Positions 46,351 to 56,072 of a DNA stretch of 64,000 nucleotides are shown here, piece after piece. A program made the position numbers and the translations under genes. A model generated the notes under the pieces. It did not search any database, was not told where the DNA came from, and saw only the letters and a list, made by a program, of their open reading frames with translations. The stretch is from Phaseolus vulgaris (lineage: Eukaryota; Streptophyta; Magnoliopsida; Fabales; Fabaceae): contig NC_023759.2 in assembly GCF_000499845.2 (NCBI RefSeq), positions 33,294,464 to 33,358,463 on the forward strand, in the 5' to 3' direction. Positions within the stretch are counted from its first letter, which is position 1; the number at the start of each line of letters is the position of its first letter.

Positions 46351-46520
46351 GTCTCACATCGCTTAGGAGTTAAAGTCAATGACACTTTAAATATACCATC
46401 ATTTCTTAACCCACCGAGGTGCCTTCTAAGGGCAAAACCGTGACTGGGTTCTGAACTTCAAAGTGGACAATACCTCAAATGTGATGATTGACCCTAATGA
46501 TGTCATCTCAACATTCTTGA
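46351..46520 (+). other. Repeat with snRNA-promoter-like elements
   Basis: GTCTCACATCG (46351-46361) differs by one base from the plant snRNA upstream element RTCCCACATCG. TTTAAATATA (46386-46395) follows 24 bp later, the spacing of Pol III-type snRNA promoters. Downstream are GGGCAAAACCGTGAC and AAAGTGGACAATACC, motifs I associate with a common plant repeat. I do not recognise an RNA gene. The similarity may be coincidental. Confidence 0.25.
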
Positions 46521-46932
46521 GTTAGAACATTGACCTCATATGTGGGAATCAAAATGAGGTTCCAAAGATGAATCCCCATTCCCTAAGCCCTCGACTAGGG
46601 GCTTGTATAATTTATTTTTTTATGGTCATGCCTTTGACAAAAAGGCTTAATATCTTTTAAATGTTTATCTACAAAATTAAAAACTTCTTCCTTTTCTCTT
46701 TAGTTAAGAAAAAGACTCACCCCTACATTTTTTCATTTTTAGTATTTTGCATGTGCATGTAAATACCAAAACAACTAAAATCTCTTACAACATTAAATAT
46801 TTGTCATTGGTCAAACTTTGTTTGATTGACAGAATGTGTGATAATTTGAATTTTTAACCATGTTTCATATTCATGGTGATTTTATTTGAATATTGTTTTA
46901 ACTTGAATAAACTTATGACACACACTATAAAT
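46521..46932. other. Intergenic spacer
   Basis: No gene or repeat recognised up to the target duplication of the next element. Confidence 0.4.
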
Positions 46933-48084
46933 TGTTAGAATGGATGGCTTTAAACTAGAGGGGGGTGAATTGTTTAAAGAGAGCTTTCGCAAACTTTTAA
47001 GTCAAGAATGAAATTATCTCAAGAAACAATTGATAAGAAATTCAGTTTGCCAAATCAATAAGCAAAAACAGCAGTACCAGAAAAACAATCGGTTGTTTCG
47101 CAGAAACAATCGATTGTTTATACCAGTAAACAAATATTAAAACTGAATTTAAAGAGATGAAGGATAGAGAGATTGCACACAGATGTTTATATTGGTTCAC
47201 TCTAAACCCAGAGCTACATCCAGTCTTCTCAGAAACCACTGAGTAATTCCACTAAGCAAACACACCTACATCACTTACACCACAACCAAGAAAGTGACCT
47301 TGATCCCCTCAAGACACACACTTCTCTTGGCCAACACACCAACACTAAGAATGCTGATCTTGATCCCCTCAAGAACACACAACAATCCTCAGCAAACACA
47401 CAGAAGCAGATGTTTTATAGAATTCAAGAATTACACTTGTTACAAAAGTAAATCTGAAATCAATACAAGCAGAATTCCTATCTCACACACTATGATCAAA
47501 CTCAATCTCTAAGCAATCTCAATTATTTGAAAAACTCAAAAACTTGTGTTCAAAAACTTGTTACTCAAATCTGTTTTTCTGAATTTATTCAAAGATGTTT
47601 GTTATCAAATCTTAACAAACTATTAATTGCATTTAAAGATTGGTCAAAGCATTTAAAACTGGAGCGTAATCAGTTAAAACATTTAATGCTCAGTCAAAGC
47701 TAAAACAGTTTTTTTGTTATGGTACCAAAACAAACAATCGGTTGTTTCCTCGAATCAATCGGTTGTTTTGGTTTTAACGGCTCAACCATTTGAAAAACAG
47801 TTTTCAATCTTTTCTAAAAACATCTAAATATAAAACAATCGGTTTCGAAAAAACAATCGGTTTCGACATAACAATCGGTTGTTTTTCACTTAGTTTGAAA
47901 AACAATTTTCTTTTAAAAAGATTGAGAATGCTTATGCTTTGGATTCAATCACAGAGTGGTTTACAAAACTCAATCTACCCCAGATCCTAACTAAGACAAC
48001 TCAGCAACAACAAGCACAGTCAAGCCTTCAACATCCTTCAAAGGGTTTGGATTCTTCAAAGCTTGAACACCACTTGATTCAACA
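46933..48084 (-). repeat. 3' LTR (left) of the Sirevirus-like element
   Basis: 1152 bp. Holds palindrome copies at 47083, 47104, 47732, 47753, 47833, 47851 and 47869. It has extra copies compared with the right LTR. Confidence 0.88.
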
Positions 48085-48099
48085 ATCTCCCCCTATTTG
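48085..48099 (-). other. Polypurine tract next to the 3' LTR
   Basis: The minus strand reads CAAATAGGGGGAGAT directly before the LTR. A second identical tract lies at 48346-48360. Confidence 0.75.
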
Positions 48100-48571
48100 A
48101 TGAAGACAAATCCCTGATGCTTGTGTTGTACCTGATTGAATCTGAAGCAGTTCCTGGAAGATACAGTTTTAAGCAAAGCATAGAACTTCTGATATTTGGT
48201 TAGCACAGACACAAATACAGAAATTTAGAGCATAATATCAGAGTAATCAACAAACAAAATATAGGAGCAAAAACCTATAAGGTTTCACTCATCCAAACTG
48301 TTTTGCAGAGATAAAAACTGAAATTTAAACACACAAACAGCATAAATCTCCCCCTATTTGTCTTCACAAATAGACAAAAAGAAGAGATGAAAAAGATAAT
48401 TGTTTTGATTACATCTGAATTAGAACAACAAAAGTAGAAAGAAAGAAAATTGAAAATTTGATATAACCACCAAAAACAATCGGTTGTTTCGATACAACAA
48501 TCGGTTGTTTTTCTTCATTCATCATCATCAGCATATTGAAGATCAAAGATTTGGTTCTGTACAAATTCGAT

Positions 48572-49753
48572 CTATTCATCTAGAGTCATGAAGCGTGCAT
48601 CCATGCTGTCAAACCTGTTATCAATCCTCTGGAAATTGCTGACACAGAGATCATGGAGATTTCTTTGATTCTCCGCAAAGCTATCAAGCCTATTAACCAT
48701 GAGTCTCTCAAAAGGAGACATGGTTTGCATCATTTCTTCTTGATTCCCAGCACCAGCACTTGGTCCAGCATCTTGATGTTCTTCAGGTAGATTTTCATGT
48801 TGAAAATCCATTCCAGCAGGTTCATCGTGTTCATGACCTGCAGCAGCACTAGATGAGGCTCCAAAGTCACCATCTTTACTAACCCATTTGCCACCTACTT
48901 TGGTAAAACCCATTTTGCTGAGTGATCCATTGTTCAACTCTTGAGTTGACTTGACCAACTCAGATGTTTCATCTTCTAGGTTCACTTCAAAATAGAGTAG
49001 AAATTTAGATACCAAAACAACATATGGATAGTGATAGTCACTTAACCTCATTGCCTTTTGCATGTGCTCTTTGATGATATGGATCCAATTTATTTTGATC
49101 TTCTTCATGATGCAGAAGATGTACACCAGATCTTCCTCAGTAAGCACGGAATGATTGCTCCCCCTTGGAGTTAGAATCCAAGTCACAATGAGGGCTAGCA
49201 ACCTTTCATCAAGCTTTAGGCCTCCAACCGAGCAAGTCCCAACTTGAGCACTTTGGTTCCTCAAGCAACTCTTGTAGTATTGGATTTTATTAAAATCCTC
49301 CACTACTCCAAGGTTCCCCTTGTTGATTATGAGACCAGAGTACTTAAGACCAGCAACAGCAGCCCATACCTCATCAGTTATCTCCATATCTACACCTTTT
49401 ACATGAGAAACTAGGTTGTTTCCCTCAAACTTGAGATTTGTGTAGAACACCCTTATTAAATCTGGGTAGATGTTTCCCTTCATCTCCAGGAACTTTCTGA
49501 GAGATTGATCTTTAAGCAGCCTCCTTACATTGTCCAACTTTTGACTTTTCAGCCAATCAAAGCACACAATCTTGGGGTTGTTTATCTTTTTTATGCTTGT
49601 TTCAAACCTATATCTCTCTATAAGATCATTGTCTCCAGAAAACCATCCTTCTAGCCTTCCTCCAGACCTTACAGCTCTGGTTTTGACTCTCTTTGAGGTG
49701 GGAGGAGTTGAGTCCATGATGGCAGAGAAGAAAACAGAGAAAAGCTCACTCAC
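48572..49753 (-). CDS. 393-codon frame of the Sirevirus-like element (plant transposon protein-like)
   Basis: An uninterrupted frame in the position of the extra, envelope-like frame of Sireviruses (between pol and the 3' LTR, sense strand). Start options are M1 (49753) and M13 (49717, MDSTPPTSKRVKTRAVRSGG); the second gives a basic N terminus and seems more likely. Residues about 40-240 resemble the 'putative plant transposon protein' domain, with NIYPDLIRVFYTNLKFEGN and GVDMEITDEVWAAVAGL. The C-terminal half is polar (GHEHDEP, QDAGPSAGAGNQEE) and ends in a heptad-like helix (FERLMVNRLDSFAENQRNLH). No signal peptide or membrane segment, so not obviously an envelope. It is the only retroelement frame here without a lesion. 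A TATA box lies upstream. Function unknown. Confidence 0.7.
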   Translation of the reverse strand: MSELFSVFFSAIMDSTPPTSKRVKTRAVRSGGRLEGWFSGDNDLIERYRFETSIKKINNPKIVCFDWLKSQKLDNVRRLLKDQSLRKFLEMKGNIYPDLIRVFYTNLKFEGNNLVSHVKGVDMEITDEVWAAVAGLKYSGLIINKGNLGVVEDFNKIQYYKSCLRNQSAQVGTCSVGGLKLDERLLALIVTWILTPRGSNHSVLTEEDLVYIFCIMKKIKINWIHIIKEHMQKAMRLSDYHYPYVVLVSKFLLYFEVNLEDETSELVKSTQELNNGSLSKMGFTKVGGKWVSKDGDFGASSSAAAGHEHDEPAGMDFQHENLPEEHQDAGPSAGAGNQEEMMQTMSPFERLMVNRLDSFAENQRNLHDLCVSNFQRIDNRFDSMDARFMTLDE

Positions 49754-49823
49754 AGATTTTTCTAGAGATGTTGCAAGAGATGTTGCAATTGGTTGTTCTT
49801 GTGGAAGAGCTCAGCTGCAACAG

Positions 49824-49831
49824 ATTTTATA
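49824..49831 (-). promoter_or_regulatory. TATA box upstream of the 393-codon frame
   Basis: The minus strand reads CTATAAAATC, about 107 bp upstream of ATG 49717 and 71 bp upstream of ATG 49753. It may drive a separate transcript. Confidence 0.35.
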
Positions 49832-50499
49832 GCTGTAATAGAATTAAAAAGCATTCAATGACATGGGTGGGTACCATATTTTCAGAGAGAGAGGACTTGA
49901 CCCTGCCCTGCACAGAAAATGTCAGAAAAAGCTGAAAATCACATGGTCTTCACATGTGATCTTTGACTAGTCATTAAGGCTCTTGAATTTCCAAGATTTT
50001 GGAATATATTCCTTTATGACTGTTGTAACTTCCTCTGAACATGATCAGCTTTCAACACAGATTCATTGACCAAGGATTCTCTCTTTAAATTGATCTGCAA
50101 CAGATAGAAATTCAAAAAAGAAATTAAATTGATTTCTTTATTATGCTGTCAGGCTCAAAATAATCGGTTGTTTCGAAGAAACAATCGGTTGTTTTTCTGC
50201 AACAGTTAAAATTGATTTTGAATTTTAACCATGAGCAGAAAGAGTTCAAAGCAAATTAAGTTAAGCATTTTAAAGAAGATATTTAACCATGAGAAAGAAC
50301 TTTAAAACAAAAATTATGAACAGAGAAAGGACGGTTTTATCCTTTATATTGGTCTTTCAATGAGCCATGTGCTTTATGATCAAGAAGCCTCTTTTAACTA
50401 TTGAGGGCCTTTGGGCAGATGCAGAGCATTGATTCAGCTTCAATGTTGGTCTTTTTCTTCCAAAAACTCGATCACATGACTTAGTCCTTCACACTTCTT

Positions 50500-52124
50500 T
50501 AGAATTCCTGTACAAGCATGAGTTCAAGCAACAAGATTTGGTCCTTTCACAAATGTGGGTCCAATTGATTTCTTTTTCTCATTTGGAACCTCATATCCTT
50601 TAGGAATCCATTTCATGAAGCCCCTGGGAACATAAAATTTTCTTATTTTGCAAAATCTAACCAAATGGCCATTTTTCATGCAATAAAAGCATGTAACAAC
50701 CGGTTGTTTCGATTTAACAATCAGTTGTTTTACTGGCTTTCTTAAAAAAAATTTGAAAACTTATCTTGTTGATTCTGTGGATTGAACCCTAAACCAGCCT
50801 TTCCAAAAACACAGCTTTGAGATGCCAAAACATTCTCAAAGTTAGATTTCCTTTTTGAAAGCTTGTCCACAGTGTCAACAAGATAATGAACCTTTTTCTC
50901 AAGATTTTCACAATTTTAGCAAATGAGAGTGTCACACTTGCAAGAAGAATTTTTGAAATGATTTTCCAGATTTTTTAAATCATTTTTAGATTTTTCAATC
51001 TCATCTTCAAGTGATTTCACTCTCTTTTCCAGCCAGCTGTTAAGTTCTTTCAATCGGTTGTTTGAAAGAACCAATTGATTAGCTTCATCATGAGTTTCTT
51101 GAAAAACTTCAAGCAATTCACTATAATTTCATCCCAAGCTATGTAAGCTCTCTTTGTCTTGCCTTTCTTTTCCTTGTAGCTAGGCTTTTTCTCCTTGCTC
51201 TTTTTTGGACAATCTGCCTTTTATATGACCTTGTTCACCACAACCAAAACAAGTATAGTTATTGGAATTAAAATCATTTGATTTCTTGTTTCCATACCTA
51301 TCTTTGTTGTTGTCCTTGTTGCGGTTCCTCTTCAAGAATTTGCTGAACTTTCTTGACAGCAAGCTAAGGTTTTCCTCATCATTATCATCACTGGATTCTT
51401 GTTTTCCTTTGTGCTAGGAAGCTTTTAAGGCTATGCTCCTTATGTGCTTGTCTTCGCTTTCTTGAACATTGAGTTGATTCATCTCTAACTCATGTTCCCT
51501 AAGCTTACCAAACAAAGAAGCCATACTCAAGGATGTTAGATCTTTAGATTCGGAAATAGCAGTTACATTGGGTTGCCATGCTCTATCAAGACATTTTAAG
51601 ATCTTGATGTTCAGCTCTTCCTTTTCAAAGGTCTTGTCAAGGCTCATGAGATGATTGATGATGTGCGTAAATATTTTCTGCACTTCAGCAATTGTTTCAC
51701 CTTTAAGCATTCTGAACATCTCATACTCTTGGATTAGAGTATGTTTCCTAGCTCTCTTCACCTCATTTGTACCTTCATGAGTTACTTCCAAAGTGTCCCA
51801 CATTTCCTTTGATGATTTGCATTGAGAGACCCTGAAAAACTCATCAGAATTTAAAGTAGAGGTTATTATATTTTTGGCAATGCAATCGAATTTGGCCTTC
51901 TTGCTTTCCGAATCAATCCATTGAGACCAAGGCTTTTCAATGACAGATCCATCTTTTTCAAAATTTGGGACAAAAGGACCATTTTCAATTGCATCCCAAA
52001 TTCCTTTGTCAAGTGATTCCATAAAGATTTTCATTCTTACTTTCCAAAATTGGTAGTTCAAACCACAAAACAGAGGTGGTCTGTTGATTGAAGCACCTTC
52101 CCCAAAAGGAAGTCTATCAGCCAT
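50500..52124 (-). pseudogene. Sirevirus-like gag, broken
   Basis: Starts at ATG 52124 (MADRLPFGEGASINRPPLFC) with the copia gag domain: NYQFWKVRMKIFMES, IWDAIENGP, KEMWDTLEVTHEGT and a helical segment to 51414. After a TAG the frame continues with the first zinc knuckle CFGCGEQGHIKGRL (51180-51362), which lacks its last cysteine. A frame change follows near 51180, then a coiled coil (VLSNNRLKELNSWLEKRV, 50916-51116), a stop, and a second complete knuckle CFYCMKNGHLVRFC near 50660-50700 followed by VPRGFMKWIPKG. The frame ends near 50540. Gag would bind RNA and form particles; this copy needs several repairs. Protease does not follow. Confidence 0.75.
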
Positions 52125-52185
52125 TTAAAAAACAGTTTTAGGATCAACTTGAATAACTTTCAAGAACCAAGCTCTTGATGTCAAT
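52125..52185 (-). other. Leader and primer-site region
   Basis: After the 5' LTR the minus strand reads ATTGACATCAAGAGCTTGG. The position is right for a primer site of the TGGTATCAGAGC (initiator tRNA-Met) type, but the match is poor. Confidence 0.4.
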
Positions 52186-53285
52186 TGTTAGAATGGATGG
52201 CTTTAAACTAAAGGGGGGGGGGGGTGAATTGTTTAAAAAGGGTTTTCGCAAACTTTTAAGTCAAGAATGAAATTATCTCAAGAAACAATTGATAAGAAAT
52301 CCAGTTTGCCAAATCAATAAGCAAAAACAGTAGTACCAGAAAAATAATCGGTTGTTTATACCAGTAAACAAATATTAAAACTGAATTTAAAGAGATTAAG
52401 GATAGAGAGATTGCACACAGATGTTTATACTGGTTCACTCTAAACCTAGAGCTACATCCAGTCTTCTCAGAAACCACTGAGGAATTCCACTAAACAATCA
52501 CACCTAGATCACTTACACCACAACCAAGAAAGTGACCTTGATCCCCTCAAGACACACACTTCTCTTGGCCAACACTAAGAATGTTGATCTTGATCCCCTC
52601 AAGAACACACAACAATCCTCAACAAACACACAGAAGCAGATGTTTTACAGAATTCAAGAATTACACTTGTTACAGAAGTAAATCTGAAATCAATACAAGC
52701 AGAATTCCTATCTCACACACTATGATCAAACTCAATCTCTAAGCAATCTCAATTCTTTGAAAAACTCAAAAACTTGTTACTCAAATCTGTTTTTCTGAAT
52801 TTATTCAAAGATGTTTGTTATCAAATCTTAACAAACTATTAATTGCATTTAAAGATTGGTCAAAGCATTTAAAACTGAAGCGTAATTAGTTAAAACATTT
52901 AATGCTCAGTCAAAGCTAAAACAATTTTTCTGTTATTGTACCAAAACAAACAATCGGTTGTTTCCTCGAATCAATCGGTTGTTTTGGCTTTAACAGCTCA
53001 ACCATTTGAAAAACAATTTTTAATCTTTTCTAAAAACATCTAAATGTAAAACAATCGGTTGTTTCGACAAAACAATCGGTTGTTTTTCACTTAGTTTGAA
53101 AAACACTTTTTTTTTTAAAAGATTGAGAATGCCTATGCTTTGGATTCAATCACAGAGTGGATTACAAAACTCAATCTACCCCAGATCCTAACTAAGACAA
53201 CTCAGCAACAGCAAGCACAGCCAAGCCTTCAACATCCTTCAAAGGGTTTGGATTCTTCAAAGCTTGAACACCACTTGGTTCAACA
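52186..53285 (-). repeat. 5' LTR (right) of the Sirevirus-like element
   Basis: 1100 bp. Palindrome copies at 52342, 52948, 52969, 53049 and 53070. Contains a G-run of about 12 near 52205-52216 where the other LTR has 6. Confidence 0.88.
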
Positions 53286-53290
53286 TAAAT

Positions 53291-53805
53291 GTCCTTAAAC
53301 ATTTTATTAGGAAATCCCATTTGAACCTAATAAATTATGATAAAAGCTTTTTATCAATCAAGAAAAACACATGAAAATAACAATTGCAATTGTCTATGTG
53401 TTGTTAACATTGGTATGATATTGTGTTTATTACTTAATATTTACATCTATGTATATCTTTGTAAGTAGAAATATTCACATCGAATGTAAGTTATATAAAA
53501 AAATGCAAATTAAAGTTACTATGAACATGGATATATTTATCTTCAAAAAGTACAAAAAAAAACATATTGTTCTAGCTCTCGTCAAATAAGGAGAATCTTT
53601 CATATGATACATGACAAGCTCGACAGAAAAAACACCAAGTAGAAAAAGCACAACAGAAAAAACATAACATCAAGCGAAAATGCAGATATTATGATCCCCG
53701 TTAATTTAGATAAAATACTTTTTTTCCTTAGCTTGGTTTTTGTCCCTAAGGAGAATCTGTTTTTTTGGGTAAGGTTTTAATGATGCTAATTGTTTTGAAA
53801 TACAA
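53291..53805. other. Intergenic spacer
   Basis: AT-rich, no feature recognised. It leads into the 48-bp minisatellite. Confidence 0.45.
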
Positions 53806-54285
53806 GTTCAAACACGAACATTAACAAAATTATACGATCAAGTACATATCCGAGTTCAAACATGAACATCGACAAAATTATATGATCAAGAACATATCTG
53901 AGTTTAAACACGAACATCGACAAAGTTATACGATCAAGTACATATCTGAGTTTAAACACAAACATCGACAAAGTTAAACGATGAAGTACATATTTGAGTT
54001 CAAACATGAACATTGACAAAGTTATACGATCAAGTACATATATGAGTTCGAAAACGAACATAGGAAAAGTTATACAACCAAGTACATATCCGAGTTCAAA
54101 CACGAACATCGACAAAATTATACGATCAAGTACATATCACGGTTTAAACACGAACATCAACAAAGTTATATGTATATATCCAAGTTCAAATATGAACATC
54201 ATCAAAGTTATACATACATATCCGAGTTCAAACACGAACATCAACAAAGTTATACGATCAAGTACATATCCAAGTTAAAAACAGA
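53806..54285. repeat. 48-bp minisatellite
   Basis: Copies start at 53806, 53854, 53902, 53950, 53998, 54046, 54094 and 54142 at exactly 48 bp, followed by about three shortened copies. The unit begins GTTCAAACACGAACATCGAC. Because 48 is divisible by 3, both strands show repetitive open frames with a 16-residue period; I regard these as a by-product. Confidence 0.95.
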
Positions 54286-54484
54286 AACATCAATTGTGGA
54301 TTCATGTGGATCTCAACCATAACATTTATTCAAAATCATTGGATTTTAATGTTTTATCATCACCATTCACGCCTATATAAAGTATTTCTTAGTCTTCGTT
54401 AGGTCCACACAATCTTAATTAATTCTTGTTTCCAAACATCTAATTTTATCTCTAAAACTTCTACTCATATTCTTTGTGGAAAAG

Positions 54485-55130
54485 AATGTGGGGCTAAGCT
54501 AAACCCAGAGGGGAGTGAATTAAGATTTATCCTTTCTCAAACTCTTTTGAAGAACAAGTCTTATTAGAAAAATGAATATAATTAGTTATGGAATCAAGAT
54601 TGACAAAGATTGCACACATAAAAACAATACAACAATAATATGTAAAAGATAGGGAAAAGATTATACAAACTACATAAATATTTATATTAGTTCATACCAC
54701 AAATATCTTACATCCATTCTTCGTTATTCAACTTTAGAACAATCGAAATACATTATCTTTACATGTCTATTACAAGCACTCAACACATGTAGAACATATA
54801 CAAGCTAAGAAACACAACCAGATCAAATATTAAATACAATCATCACACCAAGAGAAACTAGTAAACAACTCTTGAAACTTTCTAGAGAACAACGATTCAA
54901 CCTTTGAACAATAAAGACGAAACAAACTTGGATTAAACCAAACAACATAGTCATAAAAAATATTATTAGATGCAGACTAAGGGTAGTCATAAGAGAAATT
55001 CAATACCAATACACAACTTTTATAATTTTTTGACAAAATCAACAAAGTTGAAAGTATACTTGAAAATCTAGGATGCACTCTTGTAGCAAATAAAAACAGT
55101 TTGTATTGATCTCTCTAATGTTTTGTTTGG
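54485..55130 (-). repeat. Diverged Sirevirus-like LTR fragment
   Basis: AACCCAGAGGGGAGTGAATT (54503-54522) and the block about 54685-54735 (GTTCATACCACAAATATC, ACATCCATTCTTC) align with 46960-47230 of the Sirevirus-like LTR (AACTAGAGGGGGGTGAATT, GGTTCACTC, ACATCCAGTCTTC). Ends and partner are not found. Confidence 0.45.
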
Positions 55131-55817
55131 ATTAGAAAATAAATTTGAAGGAGTAGATTTGAGAGGAAAGTGAGGATGTTTGTATAAGTTAAACATAATG
55201 GAGAGTGAAGGAAAAATTTATGAAAGTTTGTGAATAATGTGATGGGTGTGATTGAAATTTTTTTAATTGATAAAAAAAAGATAACAAATTTACCTTTGTG
55301 TTTAAAAATAATTAAAAAAATAATTAATTATTTATTTGTTTGTAATTAAAATATTGTTTCTGATACTCAGTAAGAACTAACTTCAACGAAAATACAAAAT
55401 ATTTAAAATTATCAAAACATAATTTATTTTATTTTAATTAAAAATAAAATTGATAAAAAATGTAAGATGAAAATGTTATTATTTTTATATTTACTTTTTA
55501 TAATTAATATTATTATTATATACTCTTTTTATATAAATAGCTATATTTTCTATTATAATTTTATTTTTATTATTATTTGTTTTTATTAATAATATTATTA
55601 AGTATTTGTTTAAAAAAATATTATTATTAATATTTTTATTTAATAAATTCATTTAATCATTATTATTTTTTCTAATTTATATTTATTATTTTAAAATTTT
55701 ATTTTAATTAATATTATTTTTTATAATTTTATTACTATTTTATAAATTAATTTTAAATATTATTATTATTTTAATATTTATATTACTAATATTAATAATA
55801 TCTCTTTTATTATTATA
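55131..55817. other. Very AT-rich low-complexity region
   Basis: TTATTATTA- and AATATT-type sequence with no gene. It is the insertion target of the Tat element at 55818. Confidence 0.6.
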
Positions 55818-56072
55818 TGTACTGGGATGACCGACCGGGACTGTTAGCTCGGTCAACCTACGCCAGTAGACCCCACCTTAAGCTACGAGGTCGACCACGT
55901 GGCATATGTGGCCGACCGACATAAGATGCTCAAGTCAAAGGTTGACTCGATTAGCAAAGGCTAACCCTTGGTTAGGGAACGACCTAATCCAACCCTAATC
56001 GCTAAGCAACCACCTAATCTGGCCCAACAGCAAGGGCCCATCAAGGTAATATAAATATCACGCATTCCAAGG
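55818..56072 (+). repeat. 5' LTR of the second Tat element, first part
   Basis: TGTACTGGGATG to the LINE target site. TATAAATA lies at 56050-56057 with GGGCCCA just upstream. The second part is 62036-62244. Confidence 0.8.

Larger units (their letters stand above)
46933..53285 (-). mobile_element. Sirevirus-like Ty1/copia element lacking pol
   Basis: Direct repeats 46933-48084 and 52186-53285 (TGTTAGAATGGATGG...TTCAACA) are flanked by a perfect TAAAT duplication (46928-46932 and 53286-53290). Minus-strand order: 5' LTR (right), gag with two zinc knuckles, about 0.7 kb of non-coding DNA, a 393-codon frame, two polypurine tracts, 3' LTR (left). No protease, integrase or RT is visible. The element is peppered with the palindrome AAACAATCGGTTGTTT. 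Confidence 0.85.

Noticed and set aside
46933..48084. Palindrome copies as simple microsatellite noise
   Set aside because: Rejected as an explanation because copies are 16 bp, widely dispersed over 6 kb and paired at fixed 21-bp spacing rather than tandem.
53786..54115. Repetitive reading frames of about 110 codons (minus) and 94 codons (plus) over the 48-bp array
   Set aside because: Both follow from the repeat period being divisible by three; no start context, promoter or family supports a protein.
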